Counted from the first letter of the stretch, positions 41,515 through 53,269 are shown. The stretch is 64,000 nucleotides of DNA from Diphasiastrum complanatum (GCA_029204225.1 CM055110.1:2370659-2434658); one strand, 5' to 3'. Numbers and translations are program-made. Notes: generated by a model not told the origin, from the letters alone.

Positions 41515-44500
41515 TCACTCTATTAAGCAAGTTCTTTGTGAATGTATGCTTAGGATCTGATAAGTAAACTTATTTGATGTTAGTAGGCCATACACTTGTT
41601 GTACTTCACACATGTGAGAGGCTGCTAGAATTGTACTTTCACCTGGTCTAGTACACAACATTGCATACATTAGAGATCCGATTAGTGAATGATAAAGGTA
41701 CTTCGCTAAGTTGAGTACTTGACTAACAGTCTCAGCACAAGTAGGTTTAGTCAATACTATACTTGGATCCATTGGGGTATCAATTGGTTTGCAATCAGAC
41801 ATATGAAACTTTTCTAAAATGCCTTTTAGATATGTCTGCTGGCTAAGATAGATCTTCTTCTAAAGTCCATTTCTAGCAATGTGAATTCCTAGCAAAGAAT
41901 GAACAGCTCCTAAATCAGTCATATCAAATTCCTTTGACAGATCACTCTTAGTAGTGTGCAAAAGAGAAATGTTGTTAGACAAAATAAATGCATCATCTAC
42001 GTAAAGAGCTACGTGAACCGAATGAATATCTATATGCTTGGAATAAACATTACAGGTAGCTAAATTGTTTGCAAAATCCAATGAGATAAGAAAAGAGTTG
42101 ATTCTATCAAACCATGCTCTTGCGGCCTGTTTCATACCGTAGATTGCTTTGTGCAGCTTGCACACTTTGTGCTCTTGGCCTTTGACTTCAAATCCTTCCA
42201 GTTGGAAGGCGTACAGCTCCTCTTCGACATTGTCGTTGAGAAATGTTGTCTTGACATCCATTTGGTGCATTTCGAGGTCTTCCGCGGCTGCTAACGCAAT
42301 CAAAGTCCTGATTGACTGCATCTTGACGACAGGACTAAAAATTTCTTGATAATCCACTCCTTGGACTTGAGTGAATCCTTTAGCCACCAGCCGTGCTTTC
42401 CATTTTGCAATGGAACCATCAGAGTTGATCTTCTTTTTGAAGATTCACTTGTTGTCGATAACTCTCTTGTGAGTGTGAAAGTCGACCAGTGTCCATGTCT
42501 GATTCGTCAAAAGTGAGTTGTACTCGCTTTCCATAGCTTCTTGCCACTTCACAGCATCCTTGGAGTTAATTGCTTTGGCTAGGCTCTCTGGTTCTTCTGA
42601 TGAAATCCAAAATGATTGAGTTGCATACCTCTTAGGAACTGTCTGATTCCGTGAGGATCTACAGACGTTTAGTTGACCAGGATGCGATGATGCTTCTTAT
42701 TGAATTTCTCTAGATCTGCTCGAGCTAGCTTGGTCTGGTCTGATGACAGGAACTATCAGTTGGTCGGCTTCTATAGCTGTAGCTGCAAGTTCTGCAGAAG
42801 GAACATCAACGTTGGAAGAATCCATGCTACGTAAAATAGGATGAAATGACATAGCATTGTTTATCGATGGCTGTTTGAAATCATAGTATGTATGTTCTTG
42901 AGATATTACATCCCTAGAGGCAAATACTACATTGGTGGATGGATCATAAACTTTATAAGCTTTATGTTCATCAGGATAGCCAATGAAAATACATTTATTT
43001 GTCTTATGATCGAGCTTCTTCCTAAGCTATTTAAGAAGGTGAACAAAACATATACAACCAAATATTTTTAAATGGCTAACACTAGGCATGTGCCCGTGCC
43101 AAACTTCATGAGGAGTCTTGTTGTTGACAGCTTTGTGGATCTGTTCTGCACGTAACAGGCTGTGGCAGTAGCTTTAGTCCAGAACTTCGCAGGTAGGTGT
43201 GCTTGATGTAGCATGGATCTGGCTGAGTTGAGAAGAGTTCGATTCTTCCTTTCTACAATCTCGTTCTGTTGAGGTGAATAGGAAGTGGTGAACTGTCTTC
43301 TGATGCCATGTTCAGCCATGTAGTCGGACATCTTGTTAGAGATGTATTCGCCGCCACCATCAGTTCGGAGTGCCTTCACTTTTCTAGACATTTGTGTCTC
43401 AGCCATGGCCTTGAATCTCTTGAAGCATTCAAAGGCTCCAGATTTGTGCTTAATGAACATGACTGTAGACCATCTAGAATAATCATCTATGAAAGTGATA
43501 AAATAAATTGCATCTCCTAATGATGGAGTTGGCATTGGACCATAGAGATCGCTATGTACAAGATATAATACATGCTTTGTTTTGATGGAATGTGATTTTG
43601 GAAACTTGCTTCTAAAGTGCTTCCCATAGATGTATGATTCACAAAAGAAAGATTTCCTATCTAATGAAGACGGAAAATTCAAACCATCAACTAAATCATT
43701 ACAACGCATATAAGAAAGTGACCTTGTATTCACGTGTTCAAATCGACTATGCCACAAAACAACATTGTCATTTACATTTTCATTAGAAATGCTAGCTAAT
43801 GCAACTAAATTAGAGAGTATGTAAAGATTTTTGACTCTAGTGCATGTAGTCAGAGTAGTATCTTCCTCGAGTATTGTACACTGCTCAAATGAGAAAGTAA
43901 CAATGTAGTCCTCATCAGTTATCTTAGAGGCTAATTATAGATTCTTTGATAAGTGAGGAACGTGAAGGACGTTAGGAACACAAATGGATAGATCATTGTT
44001 GAAGTTGATCTTCACTGCTCTTTGCCTTCCACATGTATGGTGCTAGAATTTCCGAGGTAGATAAATTGGTCTCTGTTGTAAGTTGTGTACTTCGTAAACC
44101 ATTCCTTGCGAGAGGTCATGTGTTGGGTAGCGTCGTTGTCCAGGTAGCTGCTACTGTAAGCCATTAACAAGTGTGTATCTGACTCCTTGAATTCTGCCAT
44201 TTTGGAGGAATCTAGCTACTGCTGCTGTTGTTGCTTCTTTGTCTTGTTGTAGATGCGAATGCGACACTCCTTGATGTCATGATTAGCTCTTTTGCAATAT
44301 CTGCAGAAAAGCTTCTTGCACGATCCACCATGCTCACCTTGAGTGTGAGGCTTCTGATGTTGCTACTGCACTTGATTCTTGCCCTTGGAATAGTCTTTCT
44401 TCTTGGTCTATAGAGCCATGGATTTGTCTTTGATGGACATGCTGGTAGTCTTTCTCCGCATTTTTTCTTGAAGAAGATGACCGATCACCTTTTGAAGAGT

Positions 44501-45034
44501 GACGTCGGGTTGTGTGGAGATCATCACCACAAAGTGCTCATAGGACTTTGGAAGAGAAGAAAGCAAGGTCATAACGACATCATCATCTTGAATAGAACAT
44601 CCTATAGTTGATAACTGATCTAACAGGGACTTGAGCTGTTGATGTGAAAAGTGATGGCAGTAGAATCAGACATGCTAAGGGTAAAGAACTTCCTTCTAAG
44701 ATGTAATCTCGTGGTTACATCGTGGGTCTCATAGAGACTTGATAACAAGTCCAGTGCTTCCTTAGAGGTTTGCATGTGGTAACGTGAGATATTTGGGAGT
44801 CGGCCAGATTGAGTGTGATACATGCTATGGCCTTTTGATCTTTGATCCTCCATGCCTTTGCTTGATCACCATCTTCTGGTTTCAGGTCTGCACCTTCTAC
44901 TACATCCCAAAGATCTCTATCTATCAAAATCATTCTAAGTTTTAACTTCCAAATGTAGAAGTTCGAACCATTGAACTTGTCAATACTCTAGATTCACTGA
45001 GTGATGAAGATGAAGAGCTACCTATATGAGACAT
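41515..45034 (-). pseudogene. Ty1/copia gag-pol, nearly continuous (element E)
   Basis: From ATG 45034: MSHIGSSSSSSLSES, then IDKFNGSNFYIWKLKLRMIL, DRDLWDVVEG (gag); zinc knuckle CRYCKRANHDIKEC (about 44312-44271); protease YLDNDATQHMTS (DSGA changed to DNDA); gag-pre-integrase and integrase LVHSDLYGPM, ALRTDGGGEYISNK, SPQQNEIVERKNRT (all three catalytic residues, 43757-43068); RT VDFHTHKRVIDNK*IFKKK, WKARLVAKGFTQVQGVDYQE, VKTTFLNDNVEEELYAFQ, VHVALYVDDAFILSNNISL; thumb KPIDTPMDPSIVL and LIGSLMYAMLCTRPG. It is truncated at about 41515 before RNase H is complete. Only scattered stops and shifts; it is the least decayed pol here. Confidence 0.92.
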
Positions 45035-45086
45035 GATAACAGTATACAAATAGAACAAACTTAATCTCTCAGTTTATTTGAGCTAC

Positions 45087-45259
45087 GCTCTGATACCAAT
45101 CGGATGGGACAAGGGAGATAGAAGAAAACGAACGAAGAAGAGAGTAGGAATATTGCGGAGCAGCTCTCCTGTTCTAATTAGCTGCTAAATGCAATAGCAG
45201 TCTAATAGACAACTTATGCTAAATGTAATCACAGCTTTAAGTGTTCTAGTTGCCCAACA
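45087..45259 (-). repeat. short 5' LTR (about 155-160 bp) and PBS of element E
   Basis: The minus strand starts TGTTGGGCAACTAGAACAC (45259) and runs to about 45100. After a few bases comes TGGTATCAGAGC (45087-45098), a perfect 12-nt tRNA-Met primer site. The LTR is unusually short for this window (others are 500-1000 bp). The 3' LTR is missing. Confidence 0.75.
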
Positions 45260-45269
45260 GGATCTTAAA

Positions 45270-45622
45270 AATTAATTCATACTCTCAAATAAGAGTAGAG
45301 TCCACCGAAGAGATTAGAGATGGCTTGTATGTGATATTATTGAAATCAGATTCAACGTGAAGTATAGTTCTGAAATAAATGGAAGAGTAATATGATAACG
45401 TGAGTTCCTCAGGCGTCAAAGACAACCATCGTATGATCAGAAATTGAGGAGTCATAGACGTTCGTAGTCTGATCGGAGTGAGTAAACAAGCACAATCAAA
45501 CAGTAATGAAAGTGCATTCAATCACAACAAGCATTCATCTACAAAGCCTTAAAGCTATCAGATCCAGGAGGCTAAGCATTCAAACAAAGAATCATCAACA
45601 AGTGAGAACACAATTCACAAGA
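45270..45622 (+). other. leader upstream of gag F
   Basis: Short sequence between the LTR of E and the gag ATG at 45623. No recognisable gene; position fits a plus-strand copia leader. Confidence 0.35.
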
Positions 45623-46490
45623 ATGGCTTCAATAAGCAATATACAATCAAAGATCTGTACAATCCTCGACTCATGAAGATCTAACTTCCTAGCATGAAAA
45701 GTTAAGACCTCGTTGATACTAAAGGGAGAAGGATTATTCCCCTGGGTAGATGGCACCGAGGAGATGCCTACAACTACAGGCAAGGAGCTATGCGAATGGA
45801 GGGAGAAGAATGACAAAGTAGTAGTTGTGTTATCTTCATCCATCGAGGATAGCATAAATCTTGACCTGGCTATCTCTAAAGCAAAAGATATGTGGGATAC
45901 ATTACTCACAAGATTTCAAACAAAATCACGCAGTCAGATCATGTTGCTCGAAGATCAGCTAACAAACCTACAGTGGGATGGTAAAGATCTCACTTCCTTC
46001 ATTAGGAAGATGAAGGATCTATTCCTTTCACTACACAATTCTGGAGCAGAAAATGTAGTGTCAATAGAGAAGCAGCTTACCTATCTGTTGAGAGCCTTAC
46101 CAAGATCCTTCCAAACAACCAGAACGCTACTAGCAAAAGAACCTACAATGACACTCGAAAAGGCTGTTGTCAAGATTCAAGAAGAAGTCAAAGCTCAAGA
46201 GCAGGTTGATCACAAGGATGCTTCTGACCAAGCCCTCTACAGCAATAAAAAAAAGACAAAGAAGCAATTCAAGCCTAAGAGGGAATCAAATCGAAAGCAG
46301 GATCGATATCAGCAAGCAGAAGGAGCCAGCGAAGGCAAATGGAAGAACAAAGGAAGGTCAAAATAGTAGAGTGGAGACAAGAAGGTGTGCGTGAGATACA
46401 AGCACAACGGACATACTGTTGATTTGTGCTGGCTAAATCCAAAAATCGAGTGTATCCACTATCATAAGAAGGGTCATGCAACCATGAGAT
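45623..46490 (+). pseudogene. Ty1/copia gag (element F)
   Basis: ATG 45623: MASISNIQSK, stops at 45674 and 45695, then KTSLILKGEGLFPWVDGTEE, SKAKDMWDTLLTRFQTKSRS, QIMLLEDQLTNLQWDGKDLT and LTYLLRALPRSFQTTRTLL, the UBN2-type gag core. A Lys/Arg/Gln-rich tail ends at 46366. A shifted frame gives a degenerate zinc-knuckle pair, CVRYKHNGHTVDLC and CIHYHKKGHATMR, in which the second Cys of both knuckles is Tyr (TGY to TAY). The second gag stop is at a Trp position (LA*KVK, TGG to TGA). No protease follows. Confidence 0.88.
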
Positions 46491-47062
46491 AATTGGCTAG
46501 CCTAATAAATTGACGAAGATAATGCGTTCTAATAAGTTACTGCCTGAACCAAGCTTGGATGAATCAAGAGCACCAACTTTGTGAGATTAAAACATGAAAT
46601 TTTTTAGAAATTATGACAATGAGACCTGCTTTTGAATATTCATAACTTGGTTTGAATATGAAACCATAAAAATGGATCATTGATTGTTTCTAAAATTTGT
46701 AATTGCATGTCTTCACATATGGGAAGAATCACACTTCAAAGGCTCTTAACATCATTGAGGCTACTGATAATCATAATCCTACTCTAGCTCATAAAAGTTG
46801 TGTCTTAAGTTTCTCTTAAACACTCAATTATTCCATGACAAGTGCAGTAGTAAGGGCAATCTTTGATTTTTCACAACTAGTTTTGGCTTCAAAATGCTTC
46901 TTAAGAATTATTAGCAAAATTTGTATTGCAAAAGTCACCTAAGAACAATTGAGGATGTGTTTCATGAGATGATTGGCTAGCCTAATATTGATGAAGATAA
47001 TGCATTGTAATAGATTACCTCCAGAACCAAGCTTGGATGGATCAAGAGCACCAACTTTGTAA
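46487..47062 (+). repeat. direct repeat pair, about 95 bp, flanking an inverted-repeat arm
   Basis: 46487-46583 and 46968-47062 share GATAATTGGCTAGCCTAAT, GAAGATAATGC and GAACCAAGCTTGGATG..TCAAGAGCACCAACTTTG. They enclose the 372-bp segment at 46592-46963, as if it inserted and duplicated its flank or recombined. Confidence 0.85.
46592..46963 (+). repeat. inverted repeat arm, left (partner 51434-51815)
   Basis: About 370 bp with around 90% identity to the reverse complement of 51434-51815. Shared blocks include CATAACTTGGTTTGAATATG, CTTCAAAGGCTCTTAACATC, ATTGAGGCTACTGATAATC, TTCACAACTAGTTTTGGC and AACAATTGAGGATGTGTTTC. No coding potential. Confidence 0.88.
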
Positions 47063-47491
47063 AGAAAACATCGGAACTTTGCATACGTAAACAAAGGGAA
47101 AGCTTTTTGTCTTTATCAAAATGACCATAATGTGAACAACAATCAAATGATCCAAATGTTCAGGTCACATGCAATCATATAGTGGAATATAGCGGTAATG
47201 CGTAGTCTCATGGCATTGAAAAGCTACATAATAGTTAAGAGGTTAACAAAAATTGATGTTATTCAACAGAAGAACAAAAGTGAGAAAATAGTGTATGTCC
47301 ATCTTCCATATAGATCCTATGATGGGCAAAACTAGTAGGAGATGGGCACACTCACATGGGATTCCACCATATCCACTTAGAGCCTTCATCTGTGACATGC
47401 AAATCATTATGTTAATAGAAATTTCATCAAAAGGAATGATTGAAGAATGATAATTAAAAAAGATATTTTGGCATGACCACAACTTACTTAC
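47063..47491. other. no recognisable gene
   Basis: AT-rich; one short minus frame at 47243-47497 without a domain. Lies downstream (minus sense) of the methyltransferase-like exon and could be intron. Confidence 0.35.
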
Positions 47492-47805
47492 CATCAAATG
47501 GATTCCAAGAAATAAAGTGGAAGACTTTGGTCATTGTCCAAGCTTATTCCAAATCTGCCTCTTAAAGATGCAATCTTCAGTAGCGTTCCAGTACCACACA
47601 TGAGGTCGACTACCAAATGTCGGGTTTAGAGAACAACATCACAATTAAATCCCAAACCTTGTGGCTGACTGAATCCACGAAGAGGCTTTTCTTCATGTTT
47701 TATCCATTCTATAGCCGGGCATCTATCTTGAACTAAGTCAACCCAGCCACCTCTTGGTTTAGGTACATTCTCGAAGTTTGGGGTGTTTGGCCCAAATCCA
47801 TCTCT
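47492..47805 (-). pseudogene. exon with SAM-methyltransferase motif I, probably broken
   Basis: The minus strand from 47802 reads DGFGPNTPNFENVPKPRGGW, VDLVQDRCPAIEWIKHEEKP, LRGFSQPQGLGFNCDVVL, stop (TAA), TRHLVVDLMCGTGTLLKIAS, LRGRFGISLDNDQSLPLYFL. The block VVDLMCGTGTLL with a downstream acidic LDND fits motifs I and II of class I methyltransferases of the RNA-methylase type. A consensus donor, GATG then GTAAGTAAG, follows at 47491. Internal TAA and a TGA just before the donor argue for a pseudogene or exon fragment. The target (RNA, DNA or protein) cannot be said. Confidence 0.45.
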
Positions 47806-48618
47806 TGAGTATGCAGATTCTCATGAAAAAAATAAACAAGAAATTAACCATTACACAACAAAAAAACCAAATGTTGGCACACAGGCTAAACTGGAGCAAC
47901 ACATCACATGACAAGCCATCAAGAATGGTTCATCGATTATTCGGCCTACAACACCAAGAAAATTGTTCACCTTGGAGACAACAACTCACATCGAATTGAA
48001 GGTGAAGGTATATCAAACAGAACTTTCATAGTGGACAGTCAAAACTGATATCAAATGTATTGTATGTCTCGAACTTGACGACAAATCTTTTGTTGGTCAG
48101 TTGAATAACAGATTTAGGACATAGGATAGAGTTTCAGACATATTCTTGTCAAATTCTTGATAAGAGCAAGAGAGTTCTTGCACTCCGAAAGAGACAAGGA
48201 TATTTTTATAGGCTTAGTCATTGTAATTTTGTAACTAACTGTTGTAAATAGCTGTACAGTTGACGCTCTGGGGAATTACACGTGTTTTCTAACAGTCTGC
48301 AAAAATACAAAGAAATTTGTGACAAAGTCCTGACGACATGAAGATGCTCAACCACCTCAGCTATTTGGCATTCGCCACGTCAAACATTTCGTCGACTTTG
48401 ACTTTCGACTACTCAGTCATCCATTCTGCCACATCGACTACCTGCCACCTCAAATGTTTTCTATTCGAGCACGATGACCATTCGGCATGACTGATCCAAG
48501 CTCATCTGTCACTCTCAAGTCGATTTAATCTAAAGGTGGCTCAACTATACCATCGTCATGACCGAACAGAATCTCCAACGGATCCAAATACTATCTGAAA
48601 GTGATTGACAACAACAAG
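47806..48618. other. no recognisable gene
   Basis: Includes a frame at 47778-47999 with no domain. Several CCAC/GTCGA-containing stretches at 48330-48560 have slightly higher GC. The region runs up to the start of LTR beta. Confidence 0.35.
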
Positions 48619-49205
48619 TAGTGCCTTAATCTGATTTGCAATGTACAAATTAACCATTCTTTTAATTAGTTAGCCATCTATATAAATACCCATCAACTTA
48701 TCAGTTGTAAGGTCTATCAATCATCAAACATCCAAAGTGCAATTGTTCTATTCTTTCTCTCTATTACTACAGAGTATTGTCTTAAAAAGAATGCGACTCT
48801 ATCTGCAGTCAAACTGTTATCATTATCGAATATATAATATTAGTTCTAAAATTTGAGTCATGTATACGGTGAATGAATGCTTATTTTATTCATGTTCAGA
48901 TATATTCAAGCTAATCGTAGATTAATCTATTCGTGTGACTGATAGCATAAGTCAAATTCATCATTCTAATCTCCGCTCCTAAAACACTTCCGCACATAAA
49001 ATCTAAATCTATAACTCAGTGAATTCATGCATGGCTATGGAATTGAGTCTTTCGATCCAGTGACTTCGAAGTTGTGATCAAGCAAGATAGAATTTGATTC
49101 ATTCGAATATGATCTAAATACGATATATGTAGTTGCATGCACCGAGGATTCCGCTTGCCTCACACTATCGCGATGCGCATTGTCTCAAATCCCAACATGA
49201 CATCA
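48619..49205 (+). repeat. LTR beta, plus orientation, with PBS-like end
   Basis: Starts near 48619 (TAGTGCCTTAATCTG, compare TGTTGCCTTAATCATG on the minus strand at 28242). Has TATATAAATACCC as TATA region (48680). Ends before AACATGACATCAGAGCAATA (49193 on), a degenerate tRNA-Met-type primer site. Gypsy gag follows. Confidence 0.75.
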
Positions 49206-49314
49206 GAGCAATAGGTTATATCTCTCTGTTTATCTAATCCCAACATGAATCTCTCAAGGATTCATTTGTTAAAATATTCAAATCATCCAAACTCCTTGAA
49301 AGCCTGTTCCTACT

Positions 49315-49983
49315 GCTTAGTAAGATCAAGATGAGAAAGGATGAGAGGGTACATAATTATATTGAACGACTCAAATGTCTTAAAACTGAATGTCCGGCTC
49401 ACCTAGCACCTGATCAGGCCGTGCTCATATGGTTTATGGCTGGCCTCCCAAAATTCACTATGCATGAATTGAGACCGCCAGAAACCTATGCTACTTTACG
49501 TGATGCCATGGATGATGTCATCTGAGAAGAAAATGAAGGCTCTGATGAAGAGTATGAGTCCCAATGTTCACAAATCAAAGCCATAGATCCCAAGGTGAAG
49601 GGACCTCCTACGATGTTGCCACTCAGCTATTGTTGCAACAACTTAAGACCATTAACAAAACCCACCAGGCCTAGATGGATAAGCTATCCAAAGATTCTGA
49701 ACAAAAATTGAAAAATACCACACCACGCCAAGGGCCTACTATCAAGCAATTCCCCAGACATGATAATGTTTGGTATCCTACATGCCAACATAATCACACT
49801 ACAAATGAGTGCCCACAGAGTAGACAACTAGCCCAAAGGTTTTGCATCTTTTGCAGCACCAATAACCATGATACATCAACTTGTATCTATAATCCAAGAA
49901 TACAGGCCGTTGCGAGACATTACCAATGGAGGATACACAACAACAAGGTCCCCAAATTACAAGTTATCATAGGCCCATATTGA
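49315..49983 (+). pseudogene. Ty3/gypsy gag with zinc knuckles
   Basis: MRKDERVHNYIERLKCLKTE, AHLAPDQAVLIWFMAGLPKF and YATLRDAMDDVI* make the C-terminal part of a retrotransposon gag capsid; the TGA at 49523 sits just before EENEGSDEEYESQ. The nucleocapsid part reads WYPTCQHNHTTNEC, where one Cys is lost, and FCIFCSTNNHDTSTC, a complete CX2CX4HX4C knuckle. This pair matches pair 1 of the minus-strand gypsy at 27.6 kb, and both follow LTR beta, so they are one family. Confidence 0.85.
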
Positions 49984-50771
49984 ACAGATACTCCAACAAC
50001 ACCTAGCACCCCTGGACCCAATAATGTAGCACCAACCTTAGCGGTGTGTCTTGGATCCTTTCTGTGTCAAGAGGGCAAGGAAGTGGCTTGGATCTCCAAC
50101 CGGGTGAGTAAAATCGGCATAGTAATGGGATTCGATCCAATGGGGAGGGGGTTAAACTATGGATCTAGATGGAATCTAAGCCTACCAAGAGTGTCAATCT
50201 TGGTGTAGGATCTAAAAATGTAATGGCTTAGATGTGGGATGAGGTTTCTTCCTATCTCTTTGGCTCTTTTTGGGGTTTTGGTTGATGTAGATCCTCTTCT
50301 TGAATCTTAGCTTTTTGGTTTATTTAGGCTCCTTGAGCTCTAAATCTGCTCTACTTGAGGTTTATCTTCTCAAGGGAGGGGAGCAATGAAAGTAAACCTA
50401 CCTAATGGATCTTATTGATCTCTCAAAAGTGATTTCTAACACCTATTTTACTATTGTGTGATTTTGTGGAAATGTTAGATGAAAGCTTGAGCTAATGATC
50501 TTCCTATTTGTGAGAGCATGATTAAGTAACAACAATCAAGCATTCATTAATCCACAATCGATCATACAAGTGCAAAAGAGGATGGCTTCACAAAGTAAGA
50601 TGAATGGAGGAGAAGGCTTCTCTTCTCTCTCTCTCTCTCAATCTCTATTCTTACAAATGAAAAGTGATTACAAAATGGTGTCATATCCCCATTTATAGAC
50701 AAAGCTAGGATTAGGGTTTTTAGTTCACCCAAAAACCATGTGCCATAACAACTTGACTATCTTAAAATGTC
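49984..50771. other. no recognisable gene
   Basis: Contains a CT-rich run (50620-50640) and the telomere-like TTAGGGTTTTTAG (about 50713). No domain. Confidence 0.4.
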
Positions 50772-51131
50772 ATGAATCAAAATGCATTTAAAAACTACTT
50801 GGGTCCTTTCTTATTTTTGGTCCATTGGAGTTTAGATCTATTTCTATTTTTTGCACCTTTGGCTTACGAGTACAATGTACCTTTTAAAAGTGTCAGACGT
50901 TATTTTACAGATAGATCTAATCTTTATGCCAACTCGGCCATGCTTTTATTTTGGTTCTTCGGTCATTCAGAGGTTTATATTCCAATTCTGCCAGGTCTTG
51001 TCACCGTAAGACATGTTGGGGAGGCGTTGGGCTTTGGTTTACTCATTGGCCGGTCCACAACTTGTCAACCTTCTGATTTTGGCATTCCCGGGAACTCTGT
51101 CTTGGTTTATTGTCGACGCTCCATAGTGTAG
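50772..51131 (+). pseudogene. chimeric ORF with a cox1-like block (possible mitochondrial DNA insert)
   Basis: 119 codons. Residues 55-72 (MLLFWFFGHSEVYIPILPG, about 50940-50997) match the heme-copper motif of cytochrome c oxidase subunit 1, with HPEV changed to HSEV. At DNA level TTTTGGTTCTTCGGTCAT and GAGGTTTATATTCCAATTC look like plant mitochondrial cox1. The flanking residues (upstream APLAYEYNVPFKSVRRYF, downstream RHVGEALGFGLLIG) are not cox1 at that place. So this is either a chimeric mitochondrial ORF transferred to the nucleus or a patchwork insert. It is short and truncated; no respiratory function is expected. Confidence 0.5.
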
Positions 51132-51433
51132 TTTGGCAGCTCGATTCCTTCACTTGATATTCGTTAGGCACTTTCGGCATCTAGAATCTGTTAGAAGAAT
51201 CTTTACCAAAATTTTCTAACATGCCCCCATTGATGATTTTGGTGGAAGTCTCTTGGCATTTGCGTATGTCGTTTGCATTGGTGTGCATGGTGATGTGAGA
51301 CCGTTGCGGAAGAGGGTGAAAAAGGGGTGTAGACAAGAGGGGGAAGAGACTCGGCGAAAAAAAAAATGGGAGAAAAAATTTTGGCAACAAAATTGAGCTG
51401 TAGCGTGGGAGAAACAAATAAGGTTTATGTACA

Positions 51434-51815
51434 AAAATAGAAACACATCCTCAATTGTTCTTAGGTGACTTTTGCAATACAAATTTTGCTAACAATTCTT
51501 AAAAAGCATTTCAAAGCCAAAACTAGTTGTGAAAAATCAAAGAATGCCCTTACTACTACACTTGTCATGAAATAATTGAGTGTTTAAGAGCAACTTAAGG
51601 CACAATTTTTATGAGCTAAAGTAGGATTTTGATTATCAGTAGCCTCAATGATGTTAAGAGCCTTTGAAGTGTGATTCTTCTCATAAGTGAAGACATGCAA
51701 TTACAAATTTTAGAAACAATTGATGATCGATATCCATTTTTATGGTTTCATATTCAAACCAAGTTATGAACAATCGAAAGCAGGTCTCGTTGTCATAATT
51801 CATACAAAATTTTAT
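51434..51815 (-). repeat. inverted repeat arm, right (partner 46592-46963)
   Basis: Reverse complement of the left arm at about 90% identity. In its own sense it lies just downstream of the copia protease at 51853-52137, as the left arm lies downstream of copia gag F. Confidence 0.88.
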
Positions 51816-51852
51816 GTTGGCCACTTATTGCTCGCTCACGCTCGCTCTTTTT

Positions 51853-52190
51853 TTATTTCTTTTTGGACACCCCCCTTGTGTTTGCCTGAGCAATCAAGAC
51901 TCCATTCTTGTTGATCAAACAAGAATCACCAACAAATTTCACTTTGAGCCCTTTGTCAACCATTTGACACACACTAAGCACATTCTTGAAATGAACATTC
52001 CCATTTGTAGATGAGAGAAAAATAGGAATAGTACCAATGACCTTGATAACAACTTTACCACCATTGGCCATGTTTAAGACCTTCTTTTCTCCCTCATAAG
52101 ACACCAGATAAGTGAAGTACTCTTTGTGAGATGTCATATGGGACTTCTCCTATGCCGTAGTTATAAATTGCATGTTTATTTTACTAGAAA
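51853..52190 (-). pseudogene. Ty1/copia protease (element H)
   Basis: EKSHMTSHKEYFTYLVSYEG, LNMANGGKVVIKVIGTIPIF, NVHFKNVLSVCQMVDKGLKV and FVGDSCLINKNGVLIAQAN, the body of the copia protease-like domain. The DSGA active site just upstream (about 52165) is lost. Only this domain is present. Confidence 0.75.
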
Positions 52191-53269
52191 AAAAAAAGAC
52201 GCACTCGTGGATCCCCATCACCATGAGCAGAGGCTCAACAAAGTTCATCCATTAGCCACCATGCTTGTGCTAGGAAGTACCATGATGTCCGTTTTGGATG
52301 GAACATCACAATGAATGGCATAATGAGGAGACTAAGAAGTATCGTTAGAAGACATGATGAGAGTAGGCAAATATTGAGAGTAAATAGCGCAAGAGTGTAT
52401 CAGAAGGCTGGAAAAAAAATTTGGAAAGTTCTGGTCGCTGGAAAATTTGGCAAGGGCTTCGCTAGCACAAGTGAGAAATGAAATCAAATTCAGCCCTTTT
52501 ATAGGTGAATTTGGAGGGTCCATTGGGCAAAGTACTAGTTTGGCTACTCAATTTTGGACAAAAATTTGCAGGCATATTCAGTGTTGTGAAAGTAGCTTCC
52601 AGAAATCTCAACGAAGGTTCAGAAGATCTAGCGAAGGTTAATCATTCGCCTAAAAATATCCTTTGCCTAGGTATTGTAGATAATAAAAATTTTCAAGATC
52701 TGAACCTATATCCAAGCTAATTTTGGCATTCTGAATCCATTTGTCAGGTCGGCGAAGGTTAATAAAGACTAGAAGATGCTCAACGAAGGTTCCCAAAATG
52801 ATAGACTACTGACGACTTCAAAACATGTAGTAACTCTGCTAGAGAACCTTCGCCCAACTCAAAATAGCGCAAGAGTGTATCTGAGGTGGATGCATAATCT
52901 GACAACTCAGTGAAGGTTTCTAAGACTGTATGTACCAGAATTGACTCAAAAAGTGATTTGCTAAGTCATTTTTCATAAAAAATTGATTCTTGAAAATATT
53001 TTTCTTCGACTTTTTCTGATCTGATGACTTTTGTGACTTTTGCTCATCATTCTTTTTCATTTTTTTTCTAACTGTCCTTTTTTTAAAAAAAGAAAATCAA
53101 CCAAGTAGTGAAAAACAAAAAAATCGTAAAACAAAAAGAAAAAAAAATGCCCAAGTGTCGTCGAATCATGCTAGTTGAACTGGCTGAACTAGCTGCCAAA
53201 ACTTGCGTAGTTGGCTACCAGAGTATCAAATCATTTTCCATCCAACTGTTCTAAAATAACTACTCCATA
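52191..53269. other. non-coding, with repeated GCGAAGGTT and AATAGCGCAAGAGTGTATC motifs
   Basis: AATAGCGCAAGAGTGTATC occurs at about 52385 and 52864. RCGAAGGTT occurs at about 52612, 52632, 52753 and 52783, with the complement AACCTTCGCC at 52845. A/T homopolymer-rich from 53040 to 53150. No gene recognised. Confidence 0.5.
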
